Part shown: positions 7,444 through 15,942 of the stretch, piece by piece
Layout: the number at the start of each line of letters is the position of its first letter
Numbering within the stretch: position 1 is the first letter of the stretch
NCBI GenBank assembly: GCA_021296435.1
Contig: JAGWAK010000003.1
Coordinates: 1 to 39,677, forward strand
Length of the DNA: 39,677 bases
Source: Acidimicrobiia bacterium
Lineage (GTDB): Bacteria; Actinomycetota; Acidimicrobiia; Acidimicrobiales; CATQHL01
Direction: 5' to 3'
Notes under the pieces: generated by a model
The model's input: only the letters and a program-made list of their open reading frames with translations
What the model was told of the DNA's origin: nothing
Database searches by the model: none
Position numbers and translations under genes: made by a program

Positions 7444-10400
7444 CTACCCGGAGACCTCCGTGGCGGGTGCCAGATCCAGCCGGGCCCGGCGCCGCTGCTC
7501 GTAGAGGCCGAGGGCGTGGAGGGGGAAGTACTGCCGGTACAGGCCGTAGTCCAGAATCGCCGTGCGGAAGAACACTCCGGACCCGTCCTGGCGGGGCCAT
7601 CCCCCATCGGTCTCCTGGGTGTCCAGCAGGAACCGGGCACCCTGGGAAATCGCCGTCCAATTCGAATCGTCGGCCTCGAGAAGAGCGAGCATCGCCCACG
7701 CGGTCTGGATGACCTGACTCTCGGTATGCGCCACGTATCGACCGGCCAGGCAGCCGTTGTGGTGCTCGCCCCATCCCCCGTCGGGCCGCTGGCGATCCAC
7801 CAGCCACCGGCATGCCCGGCGCAGCGCCGGATCACCGGGGCGGGCTCCGGCGGCAAGCAGACCTCTGACCCCGAAGAAGGTGCCGTAGATGAACTGAACC
7901 CCCCAGACGCCGCGCCACGACCCATCGCTTTCCTGGCTCCGGCGGAGCCAAACCTCGCCCCGTGAGACCGCGGTCGTGACCTCCGGATTCGCGACCTCCC
8001 CGAAGTGCTCCCTGCAAGCGGTCAACGCGGCGAGGCACGACGAGGTGCACTCGACATAGGACCGCTCGGTCATCGACTCACCAAACATCTCGGCCGGGTT
8101 CAGCCATTCGAGGCCGACCGCAGAGCGCCGCGCCTCATAGCTGCCGAACCCGCCGTCGCGGTTCTGACCACGCAGCATGAAGCGAACCGCATCGCCGAGC
8201 ATTGTCGTGCTCGCGGCGCCGCAGTCGGCAGCGAACATCCCGAGCACCGCCTCCGCGGTGCAGTCGGTCACCGGCCAGCCATGCCAACTCCCGGCGAGAC
8301 ACCAGCCGCCCTTGGGGTCGGTCCGGTAGGCCTCGTCGAATCCTTCGAAGCTGGTATCGATCTGTTGCCGCCCCAGGAAGTCGAACCCGCGCCGCCGTGC
8401 GCTCCCGACGCCGTCGAAGTCCGGCACGGTCGCCAGCGCCTGCAGGGAGAACCCGGTATCCCACGAGGCGGTTCTGGCTCCGCTGACGCGCGTCCCGCCC
8501 TCCTCGTCCTCCCAGATCCAGCCGTCGAGTCGCGCCAGAGCCTGCTGGCAGTCGGTGTCATTCGGGTCGCGCAGCCACAGGGCGAGAATGTTGAGGAAGC
8601 CACTCACCGGAGAGATGCTCCGATGGGTGGTCGTCTGCAATTCCCACCTGATGTGCCGGACGATCGACTCGGTACATCGGGCCCGCCGACCCTCGGTGTG
8701 GAACCGTTCGTACCACAGCGCAAGCCCGAGGCCGGTTCGGAGCCACACACTGGGTCGGGCGAAGAGGTCGCCGTCCCGCAGGCGATTGCGGCCCGCCTTG
8801 AAATCCACGTTGTCGAAACCCTGAGGAAACAACTCCTCCTGTATGGCGGCGATCGCGGGCGTGACGGGCGCGCGGAACCGGAGCGGGTAGATGGCCGCCA
8901 TCGCCATGTAGATGAGCCGAGTGTGGCAGTACCACTTCGAAGGGTGTAACGCCATCCAGCGTGGCAGGCTCCACAGTTCCGGCAGAACGGCGTTGACGCC
9001 TCGCCAGTCGTAGAGGCCGACGAGCGCCAGCCAGAACTTCCCCCAAGTCGGGATGCTCAGAACCCCTTCTGCCTGCAGGAATCGCCGGGCCGGTTCGATC
9101 GATGGGTCATCCGGCTCGACGCCGAGCAATCGCGCCGCGACATAGACCAGGGTGGTGACGAACAGGTGGGGCGATGAGTGCTCGTGCAAACCCCACGAAC
9201 CGTCTTCGAGGCGGGATCGCTCGAAGTAGCGCAGCACGAGCCGGCGCCGGTCAGGGTCCAACGGCCGTCCCAGAACGTGGTGCAGCAGCACGTACTGCGC
9301 CGTGAGCATGGGACACCACGCCATCTCGCTTTCCCAGGCACCGTCGGCACCCTGGAGACTCACCAACCGCGCGCTTGCGTTCTTCAGCGCCTTGCCGGCA
9401 TCGGGTGACGCGACCTCCTCCGGGCGGCTGGGCCGGAGCTCCCCCGCTCGCGAGGGCATGGACATCAGGAACCCGCGAGCCAAGGAATCCCGAGCTCGTT
9501 GATCCTTCTGTCCACCGGCGTTGCGCGCTCTGCGCAACTGCCGCACCCCGCGGAGAACCCACCCGACGCGCACCGACAGCGCCCGCACGATGTCGCGGGC
9601 CCGACGCCAGGCGATCCGGTCGCAGGATCTCGGAAGCTCGCTGACCATCGCCCGGGTCGCCATCGCCCCACACGCCAGACTCAAACTGGCAATGGATGTG
9701 TTCTCACAGGCGAGCAAGCCGATGGTCCGGTCGCGGACCGCTCGACTCTCCCGCCAGCGCCGGTAGACCGCGTGCCTGAGCGCCACGCTCTCGACCCGAT
9801 GATCCGCGAAGACCTCGTACAGCCCCATGGCGAGGAGTTCCGGTGCGCGGGTCGCCCGGAGTCGCCGATTGGTGAAGTCGCGAAAGTCCCGTCCTTCGGC
9901 CAGTGCGAGCGCATCACCGAAGCCGAGGGTCATTCCCACCGCCGTAAGCGGGTGGTAATGCCCGGCCGCATCCCCGATGAGCACCCGCCGTGGGCTCCCG
10001 TAGGTGGCGCGCGGCCTCAGCGCATTGGCCGCCGCGAGGAATCTCCGTGCCCGCAGGGCCTCGACGAACGCAGGCCTGAGTGTTGCCGGCATCCAGCCGG
10101 CGTACGAGTCCGACAGCAAGGCAACCAGGTCCCGCGGTGAGTACCCCAATGGGACGTCGACGATTACCCGAACCGAATCGTCTCCCAGGCGATAGATGAG
10201 AATCGGACCCGGCCCGCCGCAGACGACATGCCCATAGCCCTCCAGTGGCAACGTCACCCCTCTCAGTGCGATCCCCATCATCCGCGAGCAGTTCCTCGGA
10301 CTCGTCCACAGGCCCAATGAGCGACGCACGGTCGAGGCGCGGCCATCCGCACCGACGATCAGCGCGGCCTCAAGGGATTCATCGGCGCCGTGACGGGTGA

Positions 10401-10863
10401 ACGTGACACGATGGTCTTCGACGGCCCGCACACGCGCATGCAGCACGAAGTCGACACCCGGCTCCTCCTCGACGGCTTCACGCAGGTGCGAGACCAGTGC
10501 CTCGTGTTCGCATACCAAGCCGAGAGATCCGTCCGGGTACGGAAGCACGATCGGCTCCGACCGGTCTTCGGGAAACACCGCAAATCCCTTGCCGTCGGAG
10601 CTCCGCGGCTGCGTATCGAGCTCGATCCCGAAGTCTCGGAGTGTGCGCAGAGCGGGGGGATGGAGCCACTCGCCGGCGAGTCGTTTGGAGACATTGGGGT
10701 TCGCCTCGAGCAGAGCCACCGAGGCGCCTCGACGCGCCTGAGCGAGCGCGCAGAGGCTTCCGACCGGACCCGCGCCGACGACGACGACGTCGTAACTCCG
10801 GGCCCCGGCGCCGCTCATCGGTAGATGCCCGCCCGCGAGCGCCGGCGGCAACGGAACCGACAC
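7444..10863 (-). CDS. Squalene epoxidase-like / oxidosqualene cyclase-like fusion protein
   Basis: One uninterrupted frame of 1139 residues. Residues about 24-395 form an FAD monooxygenase: GAGPVG (30-35), RLAGEWLHPP (61-70, compare GELLQPGG in squalene epoxidase) and GDAAGHYHPLTAVGMT (297-312, compare the epoxidase GD...RHPLTGGGMT). Residues about 400-490 are a basic helical linker. Residues about 490-1125 are a triterpene cyclase with several QW-type repeats and HGWPVTDCTAE (861-871). DCTAE is the oxidosqualene-cyclase acid motif; hopene cyclases have DxDD. Cys868 and Cys939 (in YVECT) match the cysteines that polarise the catalytic Asp867. Expected work: epoxidise squalene, then cyclise the epoxide to a sterol-like or other triterpenol at the membrane. 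The start is GTG 10863 or ATG 10818. Substrate and product are inferred. Confidence 0.85.
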   Translation of the reverse strand: MSVPLPPALAGGHLPMSGAGARSYDVVVVGAGPVGSLCALAQARRGASVALLEANPNVSKRLAGEWLHPPALRTLRDFGIELDTQPRSSDGKGFAVFPEDRSEPIVLPYPDGSLGLVCEHEALVSHLREAVEEEPGVDFVLHARVRAVEDHRVTFTRHGADESLEAALIVGADGRASTVRRSLGLWTSPRNCSRMMGIALRGVTLPLEGYGHVVCGGPGPILIYRLGDDSVRVIVDVPLGYSPRDLVALLSDSYAGWMPATLRPAFVEALRARRFLAAANALRPRATYGSPRRVLIGDAAGHYHPLTAVGMTLGFGDALALAEGRDFRDFTNRRLRATRAPELLAMGLYEVFADHRVESVALRHAVYRRWRESRAVRDRTIGLLACENTSIASLSLACGAMATRAMVSELPRSCDRIAWRRARDIVRALSVRVGWVLRGVRQLRRARNAGGQKDQRARDSLARGFLMSMPSRAGELRPSRPEEVASPDAGKALKNASARLVSLQGADGAWESEMAWCPMLTAQYVLLHHVLGRPLDPDRRRLVLRYFERSRLEDGSWGLHEHSSPHLFVTTLVYVAARLLGVEPDDPSIEPARRFLQAEGVLSIPTWGKFWLALVGLYDWRGVNAVLPELWSLPRWMALHPSKWYCHTRLIYMAMAAIYPLRFRAPVTPAIAAIQEELFPQGFDNVDFKAGRNRLRDGDLFARPSVWLRTGLGLALWYERFHTEGRRARCTESIVRHIRWELQTTTHRSISPVSGFLNILALWLRDPNDTDCQQALARLDGWIWEDEEGGTRVSGARTASWDTGFSLQALATVPDFDGVGSARRRGFDFLGRQQIDTSFEGFDEAYRTDPKGGWCLAGSWHGWPVTDCTAEAVLGMFAADCGAASTTMLGDAVRFMLRGQNRDGGFGSYEARRSAVGLEWLNPAEMFGESMTERSYVECTSSCLAALTACREHFGEVANPEVTTAVSRGEVWLRRSQESDGSWRGVWGVQFIYGTFFGVRGLLAAGARPGDPALRRACRWLVDRQRPDGGWGEHHNGCLAGRYVAHTESQVIQTAWAMLALLEADDSNWTAISQGARFLLDTQETDGGWPRQDGSGVFFRTAILDYGLYRQYFPLHALGLYEQRRRARLDLAPATEVSG

Positions 10864-11080
10864 GGTTCCTGAGGACCGGTCACCCGGCCACCTTAGTTCG
10901 GGCTGCGAGAGCGCTCATTCTCCGGAACCGCAGACCTACGTGGGCCTCGCCCGACGCTCTGCCCGGCCCTCGACCCCCTCGCCCGGCCGCGATCCGCCGG
11001 CAGTGCCGATGCCGACGAATGCTTCCGCCGCGGAGAACCGAAGCGGCGCAGCGCGCCTCGTCGACGAGTCAGCCCGGGAA

Positions 11081-12154
11081 TCAGCCGCCGTCGGCGAGAC
11101 GGCGCGACACCTCCACCCAACGGGACAGCTTGGCCGCCGCCGCTCCGCTGTCGAGTGCCTCCGCCGCCAGACGCAGCCCCCCGGGGAGGTCGGCGGCCAG
11201 ATCACCCACGACGAGCCCTGCGGCGGCGTTCAAGCACACGATGTCTCGCCATGGCACGGCTTCGCCCGCCAGCAGCGCCTGAGTCGCCGCCACCCCCGCG
11301 GCCAAGTCCGCGCCGGCGAGATCGGCCAGCCCGACAGTGGCCAGACCCAACTCCTCCGGCGTCACGGTGTAGCGCTCGATCCGGCCCCCACGCAGCTCGA
11401 TCACCCTCGTCGGCCCGATCGTGGAGAGCTCGTCGAGGCGGGGATAGCCGTGCACCACCATGGCCCGTTGCGTGCCGGTAACGGCCAGCACCTCCGCCAT
11501 CCGCTCGGCCATGGCGGGATCGTTCACGCCGATCACCTGGCGCCGCACGCCGGCGGGATTCGCCATCGGACCGAGGTAGTTGAACGCCGTGGGTACACCC
11601 AGGCTGCGCCGCGTGGGGCCGGCGTGGCGCAATGCCGGATGGAACAGAGGCGCCAGGCAGAAGGCGATGCCGGCGTGCTCGAGGCTGGCGGCAACGTCTT
11701 CCGGCCCCAGGTCCACCACCACACCCAGGGCCTCCAGGAGGTCGGCGGAGCCGCAGGCCGACGACACCGCACGGTTGCCGTGCTTGCAGACGCGGGCACC
11801 GGCGCCGGCGGCCACGAGGGCCGCCATGGTGGAGATGTTCAGCGAGCCGCTGCCGTCGCCGCCGGTGCCGGCGGTGTCGATCAGTCCCATCGCCTCGGCG
11901 TCCACGCCGACTTCCAGCGCCGCTGCCCGCAACCCCTCGAGTAGCCCCGCCAACTCGGCAGCCGTCTCGCCCTTGGTGCGTAGGCCGATCAGCAGCCCCG
12001 CCATCTGGGCCTCGGAGGCGCGGCCGGTCAGCATGGCGTCGGCCGCGGCCCGGGCCTGGGCTCCCGACAGGTGCTCGCCCGCCACCAGCGTCCTGAACAG
12101 CTCGGCGAAGTCCACATGGCTGTCGGAGCTCGGGGTGTCGGGATGGGTGGACAT
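11081..12154 (-). CDS. trpD: Anthranilate phosphoribosyltransferase
   Basis: The enzyme joins anthranilate to PRPP in tryptophan synthesis. The start ATG 12154 has GAGGAA six bases upstream, giving 357 residues; the frame stays open far upstream but that part is not coding. Motifs: ARAAADAMLTG near the N-terminus, the PRPP loop DTAGTGGDGSGSLNIST, the KHGNRAVSSACGSADLLEALG anthranilate/PRPP segment, and GPMANPAGVRRQVIGV. The length slightly exceeds the usual 340 because of a short polar N-terminal tail. The gene stands alone, without other trp genes, as in many actinobacteria. It is divergent from the FGGY kinase with 94 bases between the starts. Confidence 0.94.
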   Translation of the reverse strand: MSTHPDTPSSDSHVDFAELFRTLVAGEHLSGAQARAAADAMLTGRASEAQMAGLLIGLRTKGETAAELAGLLEGLRAAALEVGVDAEAMGLIDTAGTGGDGSGSLNISTMAALVAAGAGARVCKHGNRAVSSACGSADLLEALGVVVDLGPEDVAASLEHAGIAFCLAPLFHPALRHAGPTRRSLGVPTAFNYLGPMANPAGVRRQVIGVNDPAMAERMAEVLAVTGTQRAMVVHGYPRLDELSTIGPTRVIELRGGRIERYTVTPEELGLATVGLADLAGADLAAGVAATQALLAGEAVPWRDIVCLNAAAGLVVGDLAADLPGGLRLAAEALDSGAAAAKLSRWVEVSRRLADGG

Positions 12155-12248
12155 GCTGTTTCCTCGGTTCTTGGGAGTTCTCGGTCGGTCCAAACCCGCA
12201 GTGATGCGTTCGGGCCTCCACCTGACCCGGCGGGAACCTACCTCTAGC

Positions 12249-13721
12249 ATGCCAACCGTGCCCGGCCGTGCCGCATCCGGCTCCGCGAGGATCCTGGTGA
12301 TCGACATCGGGAGCACGAGCGTGCGAACGGCGGTCGTTGACCCCTCCGGCCACCTCCGCCACAACTGCCGCCTGCCGACCCCCCGGCACTCACCCGGGCC
12401 GGGGCTCCTGGAGTTCGACCCGGTCGCCCTGGCCGATGCCGCCATGCAGGCCGCCACGGCGACACTGGCCGCTGCGGGAGAGGTGGACGCGGTCGGCATC
12501 GCCAACCAGCGCGCCTCGACTGTGGTGTGGGATCGCCTCAGCGGCGAGCCGGCCGGTCCCGGGCTCGGGTGGCAGGATCTCCGCACCGCGCTCGACTGTC
12601 TCAGCCTGCAGAGCGAGGGGCTGCGCCTGGCCCCCAACCAGCCCGCCACCAAAGCCGCCCATCTGATCGGCGCGGCCGGCGCACCACTCGAGCGACTCTG
12701 CGTCGGCACGCTGGACTCGTGGCTCGTCTGGAACCTCACCGGCGGGACGCAGCACCTCACCGACGCCACCAACGCGGCGATCACCGGCCTGTGCCATGAG
12801 GACCGCGTGGAGTGGGACCCTGCCGTCGCCGAGAGGCTCGGCATCCCCGACGCCGGCCTGCCCCGCATCGTCGACAGCAGCGGGCAGCTGGTCGAGGCCA
12901 CGGCGCTCCCGGGGAGCCCGTTGATCACCGGGGTGGCCGGCGACCAGCAGGCGGCGCTCGTGGGAGCCGGCTGCGTGCGGCGCGGCGACGTGAAGATCAC
13001 CTTCGGAACCGGAGCCACACTGGACGCCTGCCTCGGACCCGGTGACCCCCCTGCGGAGATCCGCGGCCCCAGCGGCACCTTCCCGATCGTCGCCTGGCAG
13101 CAACAGGGACAGGTCGTGTGGGGCATCGAAGCCATGATGCTCAGCGCCGGCAGCTGCGTCGCCTGGCTCTGCGAGTTGGGCCTGCTCGAGGATCCCGGCG
13201 AGTCCGACGCCGTCGCCGCCGGCTCCCTCGACAGCGCCGGCGTGCGCTTCGTCCCCGCTCAGATGGGACTCGGCACGCCCGACTGGGACTTCGGGGCTCG
13301 CAGCGCATTCACCGGCCTGACCACCGCGGCCGGTGCCTCCCACCTCGTGCGCGCCGTGCTGGAGGGCGTGGCGCACCGCGGGGTCGACCTGCTCGAGGCG
13401 GCTCGCGCCGACAGCGGCCTGGAGCTCCTCGAGGTGGTTGTGGACGGGGGCATGAGCGCCAACGGCACGTTCCTGCAGGCACTCGCAGATGCCTCGGGAC
13501 GCCCCGTGCGCGTCGCCCCCGAGGTGGAGTGCACGGCTCTGGGCGCCGGCTACCTGGCGGGCCTGGGCATTGGAGCCTGGGATGGCTGGGACGAGGTGGC
13601 CTCGCTGCGAGCGCCGGCGCGGACCATCGAGCCGCGCCGGCAGGCGGACCGGGCCGCCTGGCAGGAGGCCAAGCGGCGAGCCGCCCGCTGGCATCCCGAT
13701 CTCAGCGCCGTCTCCTTCTGA
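12249..13721 (+). CDS. FGGY-family carbohydrate kinase (glycerol kinase-like)
   Basis: 490 residues from ATG 12249. The N-terminal domain has ILVIDIGSTSVRTAVVD (ATPase phosphate-1), VGIANQRASTVVWDR, and the W-x-D of GWQDLRT. The middle has TDATNAAITG, and GVAGDQQAALVGAG with the catalytic Asp of the family. Then come KITFGTGATL, EGVAHRGVDLLEAA and the adenosine-site VVDGGMSANGTFLQALAD. FGGY kinases phosphorylate glycerol, xylulose, gluconate and related polyols. GDQQAALVGAGC and FGTGA resemble GlpK, but I cannot fix the substrate. No sugar transporter or regulator is adjacent. I see no convincing Shine-Dalgarno sequence, and a GTG nine bases later is an alternative start. Confidence 0.85.
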   Translation: MPTVPGRAASGSARILVIDIGSTSVRTAVVDPSGHLRHNCRLPTPRHSPGPGLLEFDPVALADAAMQAATATLAAAGEVDAVGIANQRASTVVWDRLSGEPAGPGLGWQDLRTALDCLSLQSEGLRLAPNQPATKAAHLIGAAGAPLERLCVGTLDSWLVWNLTGGTQHLTDATNAAITGLCHEDRVEWDPAVAERLGIPDAGLPRIVDSSGQLVEATALPGSPLITGVAGDQQAALVGAGCVRRGDVKITFGTGATLDACLGPGDPPAEIRGPSGTFPIVAWQQQGQVVWGIEAMMLSAGSCVAWLCELGLLEDPGESDAVAAGSLDSAGVRFVPAQMGLGTPDWDFGARSAFTGLTTAAGASHLVRAVLEGVAHRGVDLLEAARADSGLELLEVVVDGGMSANGTFLQALADASGRPVRVAPEVECTALGAGYLAGLGIGAWDGWDEVASLRAPARTIEPRRQADRAAWQEAKRRAARWHPDLSAVSF

Positions 13722-13800
13722 GCGCCCGAGCCGCGCCGGGCCGGCGGTCTCCCCACTCGCAAGGTGCCGATGGCCCGGCGACTCTGGCAGACTGTCAGCA

Positions 13801-14151
<351 letters not shown>

Positions 14152-14152
<1 letters not shown>

Positions 14153-14637
14153 CACCGGTCCCGCGGCGCGCGTGGCGCGACCGCCAGCCTCCCGGCGCGC
14201 AGGAAATCCCGCCGGCGCGCCGGATCGGTCAACCCGAAGCGCCGCCACGACCACCACAACGCCGCCGCACCGATCAGTTCCATGAGGATCAGCAACCAGA
14301 TCGGCCGCAGACCCCTCCCGGCCACCTCACCGGCGCCCAGCGGCCACCAGAACGTTTCGGTGTGCAGCCAGGCGCCGTCCAGCACGAGATGGCAGAAGAG
14401 CCCGATCGGCACACCCAGCCAGCGGCGCTGCACCAGACGCCTGCCCCACCCTCCGAGCATGACCGCCGTCATCACCGCGATCGGCAACAGCAGCGAGTCC
14501 ATGATCCACAGCGCCTCGACGGCGAGCGCCAGGGAGGGCGCCACGGCGCCCGCCAGCACGAAGCGATAGTCCAGCCCGCGGCTCGAGAACACCGCCGCAA
14601 CAGCCGGGGCGGCCAGCCCGGCGAACCAGAGCAGCAC
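14152..14637 (-). CDS. Polytopic membrane protein, possibly metal-dependent hydrolase-like
   Basis: I place the start at GTG 14637, just after the stop of the zinc-ribbon gene, giving 161 residues; the frame is open to 14712 but overlaps that gene. The protein has about four to five hydrophobic stretches: VLLWFAGLAAPAVAAVF, FVLAGAVAPSLALAVEALWI, LLLPIAVMTAVMLGG, IGLFCHLVLDGAWLH and WLLILMELIGAAALWW. The FCHLVLDGAWLH element, with two histidines and an aspartate at the membrane edge, recalls membrane-bound hydrolases of the DUF457 type, but the resemblance is weak. The C-terminus is very basic. It converges on rnpB. Confidence 0.6.
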
Positions 14638-14641
14638 CGAC

Positions 14642-15385
14642 TCAGATGACCAGGATGCGCCCGCAGGAGGGGCAGGTGGCCGTCCCCTTGTCGTCCTCTC
14701 CTGGGGGGGCATCCCCCATCTCGGGAAGCCTCTTCAGCCGATCCACCTCCATGAGAGGCAGCGTCAGATAGCAACCCATGCAGCTCGTCGCCTCGAGACG
14801 TGCCACGGCCACGCCGCCGATCTGGGTGCGGAGACGCTCGTAGAGCTCGAGCAGGCCCGAATCCACGTCCTTGCCGACATCGGCGCGGGCGAGGCGCACC
14901 TGATCGAGTTCGGCGTCGATCTCGGCAGCCGCGGCGCTGAGTCGCACGTTGACCGAATCCATCCTCGCCCCCAGCGCCTGGTGCGTCTGGCTCAGCGTCG
15001 CCAGTTCGGTGGCCGCGGCCTCCAGGTCCTCCATGACCTCCAGCAACTTGTCCTCGACCACGCGCTGACGCCTGCCGAGGGCGGCCACCTCTTCCTCGAG
15101 ACCCTGCAACTCGCGGATTGCGGTGACCTCGCCGGAGTAGAGCAGGTTTCTCTCGCGGTCCCGCTTGGCCAGAACCATTGCCAGATCGTCGTCGTAGCGT
15201 CGTTGGAGCCGCTCCAACTCCGCGTGCTGCTGCCCGGCCACCTCGATGCGCTCGGCGAGCTCCTGGCTCTGGCTCTCGAGTTCCCGCAACTCGGCCCGCT
15301 CGGGCAGTTGCGCGTGGCGATGCTCGAGTTGCGCGATCCGGGTGTCGTGTGCTTGGAGTTCCAGGAGGCGTTCCAGAGGGTTCAC
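14642..15385 (-). CDS. Coiled-coil C4 zinc-ribbon protein (DUF164-like)
   Basis: 247 residues from GTG 15385. Residues 1-180 are a long heptad-rich helical hairpin (LLELQAHDTRIAQLEHRHAQLPER, later LQGLEEEVAALGRRQRVVEDKLLEVMEDLEAAA). The C-terminal quarter is a zinc ribbon with SCMGCYLTLP and ATCPSCGRILVI, each giving a Cys-x2-Cys pair. This arrangement is characteristic of the conserved actinobacterial zf-RING_7/DUF164 family, often found near a Nif3-like protein and RNase H genes; the cellular role is poorly defined and nucleic-acid or tRNA binding has been suggested for relatives. It is followed after 4 bases by the membrane protein. Confidence 0.82.
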   Translation of the reverse strand: MNPLERLLELQAHDTRIAQLEHRHAQLPERAELRELESQSQELAERIEVAGQQHAELERLQRRYDDDLAMVLAKRDRERNLLYSGEVTAIRELQGLEEEVAALGRRQRVVEDKLLEVMEDLEAAATELATLSQTHQALGARMDSVNVRLSAAAAEIDAELDQVRLARADVGKDVDSGLLELYERLRTQIGGVAVARLEATSCMGCYLTLPLMEVDRLKRLPEMGDAPPGEDDKGTATCPSCGRILVI

Positions 15386-15495
15386 GTCTCGCCGCTCGGT
15401 TCTCGCCTGTGCCTTGCCATTGCCGCCCGCGACCCTAAGCGAGACCGGCGGTGGCGCTCAACAGCACCCTGGCCGAACCCCGGCCCCGAAGAGAC

Positions 15496-15531
15496 GACGC
15501 CCCGCCGAGGGGGGGACTTCGACGGGGCGTC
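15496..15531 (-). terminator. Strong hairpin, possible terminator
   Basis: GACGCCCCG at 15496-15504 pairs perfectly with CGGGGCGTC at 15523-15531, loop 18 bases. On the minus strand it is followed by GTCTCTTC, a mildly U-containing tail, so it may end a transcript coming from tRNA-Val; GC-rich actinobacteria often use such U-poor hairpins. It could equally be a leader element of the zinc-ribbon gene. Confidence 0.35.
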
Positions 15532-15533
15532 CA

Positions 15534-15566
15534 TTCACCCGCGCGGCAGACTGTGCCGGGGGTGAA
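15534..15566. repeat. Nested inverted repeat
   Basis: TTCACCC (15534-15540) pairs with GGGTGAA (15560-15566), and inside it CGGCA (15544-15548) pairs with TGCCG (15554-15558). Together they give a 12-pair stem with a small internal loop. It directly abuts the previous hairpin, suggesting a structured transcript. Confidence 0.4.
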
Positions 15567-15700
15567 TAGCTGTGCCGCTGGCACGGCGAATTGTGACGGG
15601 CAGGCTAACGAGCCCGCGCCGCGCCCTCGCCGCCGAGGCTGTGACATCGGCCACAGCAGGTGAACCGACGGAGAGGGGGCGGAGCCACATGGCGTGCCGA

Positions 15701-15731
15701 TTGGCCGGAAGGACCGCGAGAGGTATACACT
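15701..15731 (+). promoter_or_regulatory. Sigma-70-type promoter-like sequence
   Basis: TTGGCC at 15701-15706, a 17-base spacer, then TATACA at 15724-15729 (also readable as the TANNNT form TACACT at 15726). It points rightwards, toward a region with no plus-strand gene, where only a 10-base inverted repeat and antisense tRNA-Val follow. It may drive a small RNA, or be a chance match. Confidence 0.35.
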
Positions 15732-15766
15732 AGGCGTCGCGACCAAGTCGTCCTTCGGAGGGGATG

Positions 15767-15821
15767 GCGGGTCTGGAGAGAATCTCGCTGATCCCGGCTG
15801 CTCCAACAGTCCCAGACCCGC
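15767..15821. repeat. 10-base perfect inverted repeat
   Basis: GCGGGTCTGG at 15767-15776 and CCAGACCCGC at 15812-15821, loop 35 bases. It lies about 35 bases downstream of the promoter-like sequence and upstream of no plus-strand gene. There is no poly-U tail on either side, so it is not an obvious terminator. Confidence 0.4.
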
Positions 15822-15856
15822 ACCCTCCACCACTAGCCCGCTCACAGGGCATTCGG

Positions 15857-15931
15857 TGGGCGCTGGCGGACTCGAACCGCCGACCTCTTCCTTGTAAGGG
15901 AAGTGCTCTGGACCAACTGAGCTAAGCGCCC
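15857..15931 (-). tRNA. tRNA-Val (anticodon UAC)
   Basis: 75 nucleotides with a complete cloverleaf: acceptor GGGCGCT/AGCGCCC, D-arm GCTC...GAGC, anticodon stem CTTCC/GGAAG around loop CTTACAA (anticodon TAC), T-stem GGCGG/CCGCC with TTCGAGT. The discriminator is A and the 3-prime CCA is not encoded (the bases read CCG). Confidence 0.96.
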
Positions 15932-15942
15932 GGAACCGCAGA

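Larger units (their letters stand above)
15386..15856. other. Non-coding interval with hairpins and a promoter-like site
   Basis: About 470 bases between the zinc-ribbon start and tRNA-Val. I find no credible gene: the open frames here lack Shine-Dalgarno support and family resemblance. Contents are three consecutive inverted repeats (15496-15531, 15534-15566 and a GTGCC/GGCAC hairpin near 15573), a plus-strand promoter-like sequence at 15701-15731, and a 10-base perfect inverted repeat at 15767-15776/15812-15821. I looked for tmRNA, SRP RNA and 6S RNA signatures on both strands and saw none. Confidence 0.6.

Noticed and set aside
7444..10863. Squalene-hopene cyclase as the identity of the C-terminal half
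   Set aside because: The acid motif is DCTAE, not DxDD, and the partner cysteine in YVECT is present; both point to an oxidosqualene-type cyclase.
11057..11068. Palindrome CTCGTCGACGAG downstream of trpD
   Set aside because: A 12-base palindrome with no loop or U-rich tail in a GC-rich genome is easily due to chance; not called as a terminator.
15386..15856. tmRNA, SRP RNA or 6S RNA
   Set aside because: None of their conserved blocks was found on either strand.
15764..15920. Short plus-strand open frame after the promoter-like sequence
   Set aside because: It reads through the antisense of tRNA-Val and has a Shine-Dalgarno-like sequence too close to the ATG; coding is unlikely.
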